The notes under the pieces were generated by a model. The model worked only from the letters and a program-made list of their open reading frames with translations. It was not told the origin of the DNA and made no database searches. From positions 62,001 through 126,000 of the forward strand of contig CAWBHA010000001.1 in NCBI GenBank assembly GCA_963788585.1: a DNA stretch of 64,000 bases, in the 5' to 3' direction. Both the position numbers and the translations under genes were made by a program. This document shows positions 18,106 to 27,459 of the stretch, one piece after another (the first letter of the stretch is position 1; every line of letters begins with the position of its first letter). This DNA comes from Bog-473 sp963788585. GTDB lineage: Bacteria; Actinomycetota; Acidimicrobiia; Acidimicrobiales; RAAP-2.

Positions 18106-19530
18106 ATGACCAACGCCAATCCTGCAGCGGCCCCACAGCCGGCACGGGTGGACAAGGACCGTCGGAACCTGCCCAGCTGGCGTTGGGAGGAGCTCCGCAC
18201 CACGCTCTGGGTCGTCCCCAGCATTCTCGTCGTCGTCTCGGTGCTGCTGTTCGTCGTCATTTTCGAGATCGACGTGGCCGCCTACCACCACAACCTGACG
18301 CTGCCCGTGTGGATCAGGACCGGCAGTGCCGACGCGGAGAGGCAGGTGCTCATCGCGATCGCCGCTGCCGTCATCACGGTGATCGGTGTCGTGTTCTCCA
18401 TCACCATCCTGGCGCTGACCCTGGCCTCGCAGCAGTTCGGTCCCCGGATGATGCGCAACTTCGTGCGGGACATCGGCAACCAGATCACCCTGGGCGTCTT
18501 CGTCGGCACCTTCGTCTTCTCGGTGCTGGCCCTCGTCTCCATCAACAGCCTGAGCCCCACCTTCGTCCCGTACCTCTCGACGTCAGTCGCCGAGGCCCTC
18601 CTGCTGGTCGATCTCGGCATCCTCATCTACTTCATCCACCACATCGCCAAGTCGATCCAACTGCCCGAGGTGATCGCGGGCATCGCCGACGACCTCATGC
18701 GTTCGATCGACGCCGAATTCCCCGACGTCGTGGGAGCGGTGCCCGAGCCCACCCAGGCACACCGGGGCAAGGGCGTGCCGGAGTTGCTCACGTTGATCGA
18801 CGAGCAGGGGGTGGTCATCCCCTCGCAGAAGAGCGGTTACATCCAGTACGTCGGCTATGCACAGCTGATCGCCATCGCGACCCGGACCGATTCCTTCATC
18901 CGCCTCGAGCACCGGCCCGGCCACTTCCTGGCCACCGGTCGACCGCTGGCCATGGTCTGGCCGCGTCAAGCCGCGGCGGACGTGGCCGCTGCCTTGTCGG
19001 AGGCACACGTCACCGGTCCGCATCGCACCTTGGTGCAGGACCCGGTCTTTGCCATCGACCAGCTGGTCGAGATCGCCATACGGGCGCTGTCGGCTGCGGT
19101 CAACGACACCTTCACCGCACTCACATGCATCGACTGGTTGGCCGCAGGACTCGGCACGGTGTCGGGCCGGGTGCTCGACGAGGGGGTGTACCGGGACGCG
19201 ACCGGTCGGGTGCGCCTCATTGAGTTCGACCCGTCGTACGCCCGGATGGTCAACCGCGCCTTCGACAAGATCCGTCAGGCGTCGAGCGGGATGCCGGCGG
19301 TCCTGATCCGCCTCATCGACTCGGTTGGCTCGATCATGCTCGACACGACGTCGCCCGAACAGCGGATGGTGCTGCGGCGCCAGGCGGACATGGTGCTTCG
19401 TCTCGCCGAGGCCTCGGTCAATGAGCCCAACGACCAGGAGGAGATCCGCTTCCGCCACCGCCGCATTCCCGGTGAGGACGCATTCGCGGCGGTACGGGGC
19501 AGCGCCGCCGCGACGCTCGACCGGTCCTGA
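18106..19530 (+). CDS. DUF2254 membrane protein
   Basis: A 474-residue protein: a cytoplasmic start, then four hydrophobic helices (about residues 28-50, 75-100, 125-145 and 155-180), then a soluble domain of about 290 residues with SGYIQYVGY and AVNDTFTALTCIDWL, both conserved in DUF2254. The family is common in actinobacteria and proteobacteria and has no settled function. The ATG at 18106 has GAGG 9 nt upstream. The preceding 124 bases carry a 12-bp tandem duplication. The stop is 3 bases from that of the convergent CapA-like gene. Confidence 0.8.
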   Translation: MTNANPAAAPQPARVDKDRRNLPSWRWEELRTTLWVVPSILVVVSVLLFVVIFEIDVAAYHHNLTLPVWIRTGSADAERQVLIAIAAAVITVIGVVFSITILALTLASQQFGPRMMRNFVRDIGNQITLGVFVGTFVFSVLALVSINSLSPTFVPYLSTSVAEALLLVDLGILIYFIHHIAKSIQLPEVIAGIADDLMRSIDAEFPDVVGAVPEPTQAHRGKGVPELLTLIDEQGVVIPSQKSGYIQYVGYAQLIAIATRTDSFIRLEHRPGHFLATGRPLAMVWPRQAAADVAAALSEAHVTGPHRTLVQDPVFAIDQLVEIAIRALSAAVNDTFTALTCIDWLAAGLGTVSGRVLDEGVYRDATGRVRLIEFDPSYARMVNRAFDKIRQASSGMPAVLIRLIDSVGSIMLDTTSPEQRMVLRRQADMVLRLAEASVNEPNDQEEIRFRHRRIPGEDAFAAVRGSAAATLDRS

Positions 19531-19533
19531 GCG

Positions 19534-20889
19534 CTACCCGGCGTTGTCGGTCGGCGAGGTCGTCGTCGACGATGGTGGTGCGGTGGTCGGCGTCGGGGTG
19601 GACGTCGTCGTGCTCGAGGCGGAGGACGACGGGCCCGGGGACGTGGTCGAGCTCCCGGCGGTGGAGCCCCCGATGGTGGTCGTCGTCGAGGCCGGCGCTG
19701 CCGGTGGGGCGACGAACGGCGTGGTCTCCCCCTTCATGGTGGCGAGGCTGTCCGACTGGGTGGCGCCGAGGTTGGTGCACGACCGCGCGCTGTTCCAACT
19801 CTGGAGCGCGGTGGTGGCCGGGGTCCCCGTGAGGGGCTGGGGCAGGCCGTTCAAGATGGTGGCCGGGCGCCAGAGGACTCCGGTGATGTGACGACCCTGG
19901 GCGTCGATGATGAGCGCACCGCTGTCGGTCTCGGGTGGCGTGTCGTCATAGAAGGCGAAGTTGCCGAGGCCATAGTCGACGTACGCACTGCCCAGGAACC
20001 CTCCGCCGAGCAAGACGTGGGCATTCGACCCGATCACGACGTCCGCCCCGGCCTTGACCAGCTGCTCGGCCAGCGGGGCCTGCTGGGGGTTCGGACACGT
20101 CTGGGTCTCGGTACCCCAGTGCACGTAGACGATCACGGTGTCGGCCGTCTTCCTCACCTGTTGGACCTCACGGACGAGCTCGGTGGGATCGATGGCTGAG
20201 GCCACCCCCGGTTGTGTTCCGGTGGCGGTCCACGTGCTCACCAGATTGTCGGCAATCACCTGCGTCGCCGCGATGATGGCGATGCGCTGCCCGTCGACGG
20301 TCACCCGGTAGGGCGCGAAGGCCTGCGCGGCGTCGTTGCCGATCCCGATGATCGGGTACTTGTCCTGCGACGCGATGGCGAGGTTCTGCGAAAGCCCTTG
20401 GGGCCCGCAGTCAAGTCCGTGGTCGTTGGCCTCCGTGGCCAGGGTGATGGTGGCGCTCTTGAGCGCGGTGACCGCGGAAGCGGGGGCATTGAAGATGTAT
20501 TGCTTGTTCTGCGGTTCTGGACAGGTGCCGTCGGTCACGGACGTCTCCAGGTTCACCATGCGCAGGTCGGTTCCCGAGAACAGGTTCGGAATGGTGGTGC
20601 CGAGAGCGGTGGAGGGGTTCTGGGCCAGGTTCTCGCCGACCGCTCCCGCGAAGTGCACGTCCCCGGCGAAGCCGAGGCTGACCGTCTTCCCGTCGCCCTT
20701 CCAGTCCGGGTTGAGGGGCGAGTGCTTCGGGAAGCGTGCTGCCGCGGCGATGTGGTGCGTGGCTGCGGGGGGCGCCGAAGGCGGGCTCGAACCGCCGGCG
20801 AAGAAGACGAGGTAGAGCAACAGGAGGAGGATCAGGACCCCGCCGACGGCGAACTGGCGCCGTCTGCGCATGACCCTGCGTGAAACCAC
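19534..20889 (-). CDS. CapA/PgsA-like secreted metallophosphoesterase
   Basis: 451 residues. A basic start (RRVMRRRRQ) and one hydrophobic helix (about residues 14-31) form a signal anchor. The CapA fold follows: SLGFAGDVHFAGAVGENL, NLETSVTD, NDHGLDCG, VYVHWGTET and VIGSNAHVLLGG, which carry the Asp, Asn and His metal ligands of the family. CapA proteins act in poly-gamma-glutamate or other capsule systems, but distant members have unknown roles and no capB/capC lies nearby. The last 65 residues are a Ser/Thr/Pro-rich tail, probably a surface linker. The GTG at 20889 is preferred because CATAGT ends 6 nt upstream, fitting leaderless transcription. Confidence 0.82.
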   Translation of the reverse strand: MVSRRVMRRRRQFAVGGVLILLLLLYLVFFAGGSSPPSAPPAATHHIAAAARFPKHSPLNPDWKGDGKTVSLGFAGDVHFAGAVGENLAQNPSTALGTTIPNLFSGTDLRMVNLETSVTDGTCPEPQNKQYIFNAPASAVTALKSATITLATEANDHGLDCGPQGLSQNLAIASQDKYPIIGIGNDAAQAFAPYRVTVDGQRIAIIAATQVIADNLVSTWTATGTQPGVASAIDPTELVREVQQVRKTADTVIVYVHWGTETQTCPNPQQAPLAEQLVKAGADVVIGSNAHVLLGGGFLGSAYVDYGLGNFAFYDDTPPETDSGALIIDAQGRHITGVLWRPATILNGLPQPLTGTPATTALQSWNSARSCTNLGATQSDSLATMKGETTPFVAPPAAPASTTTTIGGSTAGSSTTSPGPSSSASSTTTSTPTPTTAPPSSTTTSPTDNAG

Positions 20890-20895
20890 GCCGGC

Positions 20896-20901
20896 ACTAT
20901 G
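20896..20901 (-). promoter_or_regulatory. Candidate leaderless -10 box of the CapA-like gene
   Basis: On the minus strand CATAGT, one mismatch from TATAGT, ends 6 nt before the GTG at 20889. No ribosome binding site precedes that GTG. Confidence 0.4.
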
Positions 20902-20965
20902 TCACACGGCCCCGGCCCAGCCCCGGGCAGGCGTGTCGCTGACCAGCACGTTCGCGCGGCAGACG

Positions 20966-21535
20966 CTACGCGGCCCAGAGCGTGTCCCAGTGCGCCGCCA
21001 GCGTGGCGACGAGGCCTGCACAGGCCGTTGCGATCATGTCGCGGCACCCGTCGAACACCGCGTCGTCCCCGTAGAAGGGGTCGGGGACGTCAGCGGCGGC
21101 GCCCGATCGGACGTCGAACGACCGGAGCAGGGCCATGCGGTCGGGGTCGGCGCCGAGTCCGCGCAGGGTCTGCTGGTGGCGGCGGTCCAGCGCCACGATC
21201 AAGTCGATACGGTGCAGCTCCGAGGCGTTGACCTGGTGCGCGACGTGAGCGTGGCGGGGATAGCCCGCCCGTTCGAGCGCGGACGTGGCGAAGGGGTGCA
21301 TCGGCTCACCCTCGTGCCACGGGCCGGTGCCGGCGCTGCGCACCTCGAGGTGGGCTGCCAACAGCGACCCGTCGCCGAGCTCGGTCGACTCGGCGAGCGT
21401 CCGGGTGATGACCTCGGCCATGGGGGACCGGCAGATGTTGCCCGTGCAGACGAAGACGACGCGATAGGGACGGTCCCCGATGGGCCCGGGAGGTGCGATC
21501 GCCCGCGGCGAGGGAGTGGCGAGGGGGAGGCTCAT
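20966..21535 (-). CDS. Low-molecular-weight protein-tyrosine phosphatase
   Basis: A 189-residue protein with the phosphatase loop VFVCTGNICRSPMAE (C-x5-R-S/T at about residues 30-37) and the late acid motif VPDPFYGD carrying the general-acid aspartate. These enzymes dephosphorylate tyrosine, often in exopolysaccharide control, although some actinobacterial relatives act on arginine phosphate. The ATG at 21535 overlaps the stop of the acyl-CoA ligase by 4 bases, so the two are translationally coupled; the functional tie between them is unclear. About 25 residues precede the domain, slightly longer than usual. Confidence 0.92.
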   Translation of the reverse strand: MSLPLATPSPRAIAPPGPIGDRPYRVVFVCTGNICRSPMAEVITRTLAESTELGDGSLLAAHLEVRSAGTGPWHEGEPMHPFATSALERAGYPRHAHVAHQVNASELHRIDLIVALDRRHQQTLRGLGADPDRMALLRSFDVRSGAAADVPDPFYGDDAVFDGCRDMIATACAGLVATLAAHWDTLWAA

Positions 21536-23101
21536 GCGCCCGCGTACTCGTCGCGGAGGGACTTCTTGACGATCTTGCCCGTCCCGGCGCGCGGCCAGTC
21601 CGAGCGGATCTCGAGTTGTTCTGGGATCTTCTGGGTCATGAGCCCGGCCTTGCGGCAGAAGGTGGCGACCTCGTCCAGCTCGAGGTCCTCGGTGCCCTCG
21701 GTCAGCTGCACGACGGCACAGACACGCTCGCCCCGTGCGGGGTCGGGCAGGCCGATGACTGCGACCTCGAGCACCTGCGGGTGGGTGTAGAGGAGATCCT
21801 CGATCTCCTTGGCGCTGATGTTCTCGCCCTTGCGGACGATGACGTCCTTGAGGCGGCCGGTCAGGGTGAGGTGCCCGTCGTCGCGCAACCGACCCAGGTC
21901 GCCCGTCCGGAAGAAGCCGTCCTCGTCGAACGCCTCGGCGTTCAGGGCGGCGTCGGTATAGCCGTGGAACACCATGGGCCCCTTCACCCGGACCTCGCCC
22001 TCCTCGCCGGATGCCGCGCGTACCCCGTCGAGCCGGACGATGCGCACGTCGGCGCCCTCGACCGGCTTGCCGTCGGTGTTCGCCAGCTGCTCGTCGGTGT
22101 CGTGCGGCGAGCCGTTGGAGATCATCGGCACCTCGGTCATGCCGTACCCGTGCACGACGCCGCGGCCGCCGATCTCCGCCGCGCACCTCGTAGTGGATCT
22201 CCGGCGGCTTCGCGGCACCTCCCCCCGACATCAGCCGCAGGGCGGGGAGGATGGGATCGCCCGGGGTCTTGCGTTGCTCGGCGAGGTAGGCCACGTAGAA
22301 GGCGGTGCTGCCCCCCACCATGGTGGCGCCGTGCTCGCGGAAGATGGGCAGCACGTCCGGCGCGGAGAAGGCCTCCACGAGGATGGCCGGGAACCCGAAG
22401 GTAAGCATCGTGACCAGATAGTCCGGCCCCGCGATGTGCGCGAACGGGAAGGCGATGGAGCCGACGTCGTCAGGGCCCATATCGAGCGCGCGGGCGAGGC
22501 CCCATCCGCCGGCGATCAAGGTCTGGTCGGTGTGCTGTACGCCTTTGGGGTCGGCGGTCGACCCGGACGTGTAGTAGATCCAGCGGATCGGAGCGTCCTC
22601 CGGCGCGGCCGCCTCGGGTGGCGGGGGAAGGACGCCGGGGTCGGCCTCGGGAAGACCGTCCTCGATGCTGAGGACGTCGGGACGTGTGGTGGCACCCTCG
22701 AGGGCGCGCGCCGCGAGGCTGGCGAAGTCCACGTCGCGCCACCGGCCCGGGATGACGAACAGTGCCGCACCGGTCTGACGCAGCGCGAATCCGACCTCGC
22801 GTTCGCGGTACAGGTGGATGATGGGGTTCTGGACGGCGCCCAGGCGGGACAATGCGATGGACAGCACGATGGAGTCGATCCGGGTGGGGAGCTGCCACGA
22901 GACCACCGAGCCGGTTCCGACGCCCATGCCGTGGAGGGCCGCGGCGACCCGCGCCGCCCGGTCGCGGAATTGGCCGAAGGTGACGGTCTCGCCGTCCGGT
23001 GCGATGAGCATGTGCTGGTCGGGCGATGCGTCGGCCCGGCGATCGACGAGCTCCCACATGGTGCGGGCGCCGGTGAGTATCTCGCTCGTGCTCGTGGTCA
23101 T
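21532..23101 (-). CDS. Acyl-CoA synthetase / AMP-dependent ligase (frameshifted)
   Basis: The gene starts at an ATG at 23101 with GGAAGGAG 4 nt upstream. Adenylation motifs in order are IRWIYYTSGSTADPKGVQHT (P-loop), HGYGMTEVPM, FFRTGDLGRL, GRLKDVIVRKGENIS and the C-terminal lysine region GTGKIVKKSLRDEY. The frame breaks near 22185 in GTG CGC G GCG GAG; removing one G joins HYEVR to AEIGGRGVVHGYG. The rebuilt length is 522 residues. It resembles medium-chain or cyclohexanecarboxylate-type CoA ligases of the FadD superfamily; the exact acid is unknown. Confidence 0.85.
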
Positions 23102-23219
23102 CGCTCTCCTTCCGGGACCACTCTCATAGCAGCTCGCGCCAGCAGGGAGGGGTGGGGGCCGCTCTCTGGCGCACCTCCATGGCGCACCCGTCGAGCCCTC
23201 GGCGGGGCAGAATGGGTCC

Positions 23220-23501
23220 ATGGCGAGGAAACCGGTGCACACGGACCACCATCCGATGGAGTCCGGCGGCGACGGACCCAAGGACGTCGACCGCCGACGT
23301 CAGGCGACGCTCGTCGGCATCGGGATAGCCGTCATCCTGCTCGTCTGGTTCGCGGTGGCCAATCTGCGGGACGTCCGCATCGACTTCTGGGTCATCCACC
23401 GGCAGGCCCCACTGATCCTGGTGATCGTGATCTCGGGGCTGCTCGGGGCGCTGATCGCCGCTCTGGTCATGCGGCGCAAGCCGAAAGACCGGGCCGAGTA
23501 G
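23220..23501 (+). CDS. LapA-domain (DUF1049) small membrane protein
   Basis: A 93-residue protein with a charged N-terminus, two hydrophobic helices (about residues 29-48 and 62-84) and FAVANLRDVRIDFWVIHRQAPL between them, the usual layout of LapA/DUF1049 proteins. The family is linked to envelope assembly in Gram-negatives, but its role in actinobacteria is unknown. It is divergent from the ligase gene. No ribosome binding site precedes the ATG; CAGAAT, 6 nt upstream, could be a weak leaderless -10. Confidence 0.75.
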   Translation: MARKPVHTDHHPMESGGDGPKDVDRRRQATLVGIGIAVILLVWFAVANLRDVRIDFWVIHRQAPLILVIVISGLLGALIAALVMRRKPKDRAE

Positions 23502-23789
23502 CGAGCCCCGTCGGGGGGCGCGGGTTCCACCCTGCCCCCCGGGGGAGAGTCCGGCGGCAGGACGGGGTAGGGCCGCCGGACCCGAGCGTCGAGCGGGCTG
23601 AGCTGGGCTTGGGGGGCCCGTTCCAAGTCCGTGACCGCGTTCCGGTCGGCCCGATCGGGTTCTAAGCTGCGGACCGGTGGAGAGCGCCACGATGGAAGGC
23701 ACCAAGGGGCACATTCTCGTTGTCCGCGCCCGGCGGGCGTGCAAACATGGGGCGCAGATGGATGTGGAGATCCCAGGGGGCAGGGTGTA
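23502..23789. other. Intergenic region before the DUF3040 gene
   Basis: A G/C-rich stretch of 288 bases. A CCCC-GTC-GGGG hairpin just after the LapA stop and the larger inverted repeat at 23550-23580 probably end upstream transcription. The rest should hold the promoter of the DUF3040/ROK gene string, which I cannot place firmly. Confidence 0.45.
23550..23580. terminator. Inverted repeat, probable terminator
   Basis: A perfect 9-bp inverted repeat, TCCGGCGGC (23550-23558) and GCCGCCGGA (23572-23580), separated by 13 bases, 48 bases after the LapA-domain stop. It lacks a T-run, as many actinobacterial terminators do. Confidence 0.5.
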
Positions 23790-24191
23790 GTGCCGCTTTC
23801 CGACCACGAACAGCGCATCCTGGCCGAGCTCGAGGAGTCCTTGGTCCGCCAGGATCCGGAGTTCGCCGAGCGGGTGCGCTCGGAGACCGTCTACCGGCAC
23901 GCCGGTCGCTACTGCAAGTGGGCTGCCGTGACGTTCATCCTCGGCGTCGTCATCCTGGTGGCGTTCTACAGCAAGTCGGTCATCGCCGGGTTCGTCGGCG
24001 TCGTCATCATGTTCGCCTCCGCCGTGTGGTTCGAGCGGAACCTGCGGCGCATGGGCCGGGCGGGATGGCACGACCTCACGCGGGCCAAAGACGGGGAGTC
24101 CAAGCCAGGTGGCGCCTCGAGTGGTATCGAGGGCGCGGTGAGCGAGGCGCGTGACTGGTTCCGCTCCCGCTTCCATAAGCGCGAAGGCTGA
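23790..24191 (+). CDS. DUF3040 membrane protein
   Basis: A 133-residue protein beginning PLSDHEQRILAELEESL, the defining start of DUF3040, followed by two hydrophobic helices (about residues 47-82) and a charged tail. It starts at a GTG with a G-rich AGGGGGCAGGG upstream. DUF3040 genes commonly sit just upstream of mraZ in actinobacteria; here five genes and about 2.8 kb lie between. The function is unknown; the position suggests an envelope or division role. Confidence 0.85.
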   Translation: MPLSDHEQRILAELEESLVRQDPEFAERVRSETVYRHAGRYCKWAAVTFILGVVILVAFYSKSVIAGFVGVVIMFASAVWFERNLRRMGRAGWHDLTRAKDGESKPGGASSGIEGAVSEARDWFRSRFHKREG

Positions 24192-24289
24192 CGTCGGCGC
24201 GAGGGCTGACATCGGCGCGGGGCTGAGCGACGGCCCGCTGGGCCGTGGTCGTTGCGTTCCGTCGTTGCCCGCATCGAGATAGCCGGTCC

Positions 24290-25192
24290 GTGGCTGACCT
24301 CGCCCTGGCCGTCGACATCGGCGGCACCAAGATGGCGGCGGGGCTGGTCGCTCTCGACGGATCCCTGGTGGAACGGCAGCTGCTGCCGACCCGGGCGGGG
24401 TTCGGGGCCGGCGAGGGCGACCCGGTCGCCGCCGAGGCGCTCTGGGAGGACCTGGCCGGACTGGTCTCCCAGGTGGGCGGCGCGGCGGAACCGGACGACC
24501 GGCTGGTGGTGTGCGGGGTCGGTTGCGGCGGGCCGATGGCGCCCGGGGGAAACAAGGTGTCGCCGCTGAACATCGCGGCCTGGCGCTCCTTTCCCCTGCG
24601 CCCGCGCCTCGCCGAGCTGACCGAGCTGCCGACGTTCGTCGACAACGACGCCAAGGCGCTCGCACTCGGTGAGGGGTGGCTCGGTGCCGCGGCCGGCGCC
24701 GCCGACTACATCGGCATGGTCGTGTCCACCGGAGTGGGTGGTGGCATCGTCCTGAACGGTCGGCTGCTCGACGGCCGGCTGGGCAACGCGGGGCACATCG
24801 GCCACGTCATCGTGGTGCCGGAGGGTCGTGTCTGCCGCTGCGGCGGGCGAGGCTGCCTGGAGGCGGAGGCTTCGGGGACCGCGGTCGCCGCCATCACCGG
24901 CGAGCCGGCGCGGCTGGCGCCCGCGGTGATCGTCGAGCGCACCGGGACGCTCGTGGGTCGTGCCATAGCGTCGGTCGTGAACCTCTTGGACCTGCCGCTC
25001 GCCGTCGTCAGCGGGTCGGTGGCGCTCGGCTTCGGCGAGCCCTTCTTCCGGGCGGCCCAGGCTGAGATGGACGCACGCTGTCGGCTCGAGTTCGCGCGGG
25101 GTGCCCGCGTCGTGCCCGGTGCCCTGGGCGACGAGGGCCCGCTCGTCGGGGCGGCGCGCGTGGGGCTGCGCGGGCTCGGGGCGACGGCGTGA
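24290..25192 (+). CDS. ROK-family sugar kinase
   Basis: A 300-residue protein with the N-terminal phosphate motif LAVDIGGTKMAAGLV, PTFVDNDAKALALGE with the catalytic Asp, and the ROK zinc site CRCGGRGCLEAEASG. These support a ROK kinase of the glucokinase type; sugar specificity cannot be read. The GTG at 24290 is preferred because it puts the phosphate motif at residue 6-12 as usual; the frame is open further upstream without a good ribosome binding site. It overlaps the next gene by 4 bases (GTGA). Confidence 0.88.
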   Translation: MADLALAVDIGGTKMAAGLVALDGSLVERQLLPTRAGFGAGEGDPVAAEALWEDLAGLVSQVGGAAEPDDRLVVCGVGCGGPMAPGGNKVSPLNIAAWRSFPLRPRLAELTELPTFVDNDAKALALGEGWLGAAAGAADYIGMVVSTGVGGGIVLNGRLLDGRLGNAGHIGHVIVVPEGRVCRCGGRGCLEAEASGTAVAAITGEPARLAPAVIVERTGTLVGRAIASVVNLLDLPLAVVSGSVALGFGEPFFRAAQAEMDARCRLEFARGARVVPGALGDEGPLVGAARVGLRGLGATA

Positions 25193-25464
25193 GCGGTCGC
25201 CGCTGGAGCCGTGACGCGGCCGTCGTCGTGCGCGCCGTTGCGCCCCGGCCCGGACTGTGGTGGGCGTCACTCGGCGCGCTGCACCGCTTGGCCCGGCCCG
25301 GCTGGTGGCATCGCGCGCCGTTCGTCCCGTTGCCCGGGTCGGCGTATTGGCACTTCCGCCTCGTGACGGCGTACGGAGGGGAAGGCGACGACGCCGCGCT
25401 CACGCCCGCCGACGTGGTGGCCTATCTGCGCTGGTGTCAGAAGGCGCGTCCCCGCCGCGGATAG
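25189..25464 (+). CDS. Small uncharacterised protein
   Basis: A 91-residue basic, Trp-rich protein that starts at the GTG overlapping the ROK kinase stop. It has no signal peptide. Pieces such as PGLWWASLGALHRLARPGWW and TPADVVAYLRWCQ look like a compact helical domain. I know small proteins of this kind beside kinases and HNH genes in actinobacteria but no function. Overlap and codon use support a real gene. Confidence 0.65.
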   Translation: MSGRRWSRDAAVVVRAVAPRPGLWWASLGALHRLARPGWWHRAPFVPLPGSAYWHFRLVTAYGGEGDDAALTPADVVAYLRWCQKARPRRG

Positions 25465-25476
25465 CCTCTCCGGGGT

Positions 25477-25983
25477 ATGGAGCGGGTGCTCCTCCTCAAT
25501 GCGACCTACGAGCCGCTGGCCCTCGTCTCGGATCGCCGTGCCGTCGTGCTCGTGCTGGGTGGCCGGGCAGAGCCGGTCGCGATCCGCGACGACTGCCAGG
25601 TGTTCCACTCTGCTCGGCTCGAGATCGAGGTGCCCTCCATCGTCCGGCTGTCGCACATGGTGCGCATTCCGCGTTGGGCGCGCACGCCGCCGGTGACGCG
25701 GCGATCCGTGCTGCGACGCGACGGCGGGCTCTGCGTGTACTGCTCGCAGCCTGCCGACACCATCGATCACGTCATCCCGCGCAGCAGGGGCGGTACCCAC
25801 GACTGGTTCAACGTCGTGGCGGCCTGCAAGCGCGACAACCTCGTCAAGGCTGATCAATTGCTGTCCGAGCTCGGGTGGACGCTCCGGGTGAAGCCGGCGC
25901 CGCCGGACGGCCACCTCTGGCGGTTGCGGCACCTGTCGGATGTGGACCCCCTGTGGGAGCCATATCTCGCCGCAGCGTCCTGA
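25477..25983 (+). CDS. HNH endonuclease domain protein
   Basis: A 168-residue protein beginning VLLLNATYEPLALVS, typical of the actinobacterial and cyanobacterial HNH group. The nuclease core has C-x2-C (CVYCSQ), IDHVIPRSRGG with the DH pair, and WFNVVAACKRDNLVK. HNH proteins cut or nick DNA; this chromosomal group is widespread and its biological role is not established. The ATG at 25477 lacks a ribosome binding site, while TAGCCT ends 9 nt upstream, so it may be leaderless. Confidence 0.85.
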   Translation: MERVLLLNATYEPLALVSDRRAVVLVLGGRAEPVAIRDDCQVFHSARLEIEVPSIVRLSHMVRIPRWARTPPVTRRSVLRRDGGLCVYCSQPADTIDHVIPRSRGGTHDWFNVVAACKRDNLVKADQLLSELGWTLRVKPAPPDGHLWRLRHLSDVDPLWEPYLAAAS

Positions 25984-25985
25984 GA

Positions 25986-26690
25986 TTGCCCCCTTCCGCG
26001 CAGGACCTCTTCGACGTCGAGCAGTTCCGTTCCGAGCCGCGCCGAGTCGCCGTGTCCCGAGAGGTGCGGGCACCGACGCTTGTGCTGGGGAGCACCCAGC
26101 CGACCGAGCTGGTGGGGCCCGAGGCCATGCGTGAGCGCGGCGTGGAGCTCGTTCGGCGACGCGGCGGGGGAGGAGCCGTCTATCTCGCGCCGGGGGAACC
26201 ACTCTGGGTCGACGTCTGGATCCCGCGCGACGACCCGCTCTGGCGCTCCGACGTCGCGGCGGCAGCCGAGTGGGTCGGAGCATGGTGGCTGGAGGCGTTG
26301 GACGGCTTCGGGCTGTCCGGCTTCGATGTGCACACGGGACGGTCCGTGCCGGGTGAGCTCGGCGAGTTGGTGTGCTTCGCCGGCCGGGGTCCGGGTGAGG
26401 TCTTCCGCGGCGAACGAAAGGTGGTCGGCCTCTCGCAGTGGCGCGCGCGCGAGGGGGCGCTGTTCTCGTCCTGCGCGTACCTCCGTTGGGACCCGGTTCC
26501 CTTGCTGGCGGTCGTGCACCTGGACGAGCAGGTCCGTGCGGAGCTGACGCGCGTCCTGCTGCCGTCGGCGGTCGGTCTGGCCGAACTCGACCCACCAGTG
26601 AGCCAACTCGATGTCGTGCGAGCCCGCCTGCTCCAGACGATCCCGACGTTCGGGACGCAGCCCGGCGTTGCAGACGGGGCCGACCTGTAG
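25986..26690 (+). CDS. Lipoate-protein ligase A-like protein
   Basis: About 234 residues with the BPL/LplA fold pattern: VELVRRRGGGGAVYLAPGEP (the RRxGGGxV lipoyl-binding loop) and RGERKVVGLSQWRAREGALF with the catalytic lysine after GER. LplA-type enzymes attach lipoate or octanoate to carrier proteins. It is shorter than E. coli LplA because the C-terminal domain is absent, like LipM-type relatives, so substrate transfer rather than full ligase activity is possible. The start is uncertain: a TTG at 25986 directly after the HNH stop fits best, and the frame is open further upstream. Confidence 0.78.
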   Translation: MPPSAQDLFDVEQFRSEPRRVAVSREVRAPTLVLGSTQPTELVGPEAMRERGVELVRRRGGGGAVYLAPGEPLWVDVWIPRDDPLWRSDVAAAAEWVGAWWLEALDGFGLSGFDVHTGRSVPGELGELVCFAGRGPGEVFRGERKVVGLSQWRAREGALFSSCAYLRWDPVPLLAVVHLDEQVRAELTRVLLPSAVGLAELDPPVSQLDVVRARLLQTIPTFGTQPGVADGADL

Positions 26691-26943
26691 CAGCGGCCTC
26701 GGGCGTCCTCTTCCTCATCGTCGTCTCCCTCTCTTCGTCTCGCGTCTTCCATGGGTCCCGTGGCGCCGTCCGCTCGACGGCTGAACGGTCCGAGTCGGCC
26801 GCTCCGACGTCAGAGAGGGGTTGGGGGCAGCCCGCCGGTTTGGGTCCGGCGGGACGGCGCGGTGGCCCGTCCAAAGAGCTCCGGCGCGGCGTCGAGGTCG
26901 GCGCGGTGGAGCCGAGATGGTTGTTTTTGGGTTGCCGGGGGCC

Positions 26944-26991
26944 AAAGGTGTTGTGTGGTGGAGGAAAAGGGCGTAAAGTGGCGCGAAAGGG
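26944..26991 (+). promoter_or_regulatory. Candidate MraZ operator repeats
   Basis: In the roughly 350-base gap before mraZ, short repeats lie on one face of the helix: AAAGGTG at 26944, GTGG at 26958, AAAGGG at 26966, AAAGTGG at 26975 and AAAGGG at 26986, the last three 9 and 11 bases apart. MraZ proteins are known to bind direct GTGG/TGGG-type repeats at about 10-bp spacing in front of their own operon, so these are the likely autoregulatory sites. The rest of 26691-27039 shows no gene. Confidence 0.5.
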
Positions 26992-27039
26992 AGTTCCGGA
27001 GCGCCGCAAGGCAAGCCAGGAGAGTGGGAGTGAGAGCTG

Positions 27040-27459
27040 GTGGCAGGTTTCGTCGGGAGATACGAGCACTCGCTCGACACCAAGGGTCGTGTGATCCTTC
27101 CCGCGAAGTTCCGCGGCCAGTTCGAGCGCGGGGGCTATCTGACCCAGAACTCCGAGGGGTGCCTGGCTCTGTGGACTCCCGCCGAGTTCGAGCGGCAGAC
27201 GGACTCGATGCAGGAACGGACGTCCTCGGGGCGGGCCGAGCGGAACCAGGCCCGGATCTGGGCCGCGAACTCGGCCGAGGTCGAGATCGATCGGCAGGGG
27301 CGCATGCCTATCCCGTCACACCTGCGCGAGTTCGCCGGGCTGGATGCCGAGGTGCTCGTGCACGGGGCGATCGACCGGGTCGAGCTGTGGAACCCGACGG
27401 CCTGGGCGGAGCGGGTGTTGCCCGAGGAGAGCTGGCTGCTCGAAGGCGAGGGGGAGTAG
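27040..27459 (+). CDS. mraZ: Transcriptional regulator MraZ
   Basis: A 139-residue protein made of two SpoVT-AbrB-like repeats: YEHSLDTKGRVILPAKFRG at the start and VEIDRQGRMPIPSHLREFAG in the second half, each with the D-x-x-G-R-x-x-x-P pattern. MraZ forms ring-shaped oligomers that bind repeats before the dcw operon. It starts at a GTG with GGAG 9 nt upstream. The gene opens the division and cell-wall cluster, but a 251-base leader separates it from rsmH. Confidence 0.95.
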   Translation: MAGFVGRYEHSLDTKGRVILPAKFRGQFERGGYLTQNSEGCLALWTPAEFERQTDSMQERTSSGRAERNQARIWAANSAEVEIDRQGRMPIPSHLREFAGLDAEVLVHGAIDRVELWNPTAWAERVLPEESWLLEGEGE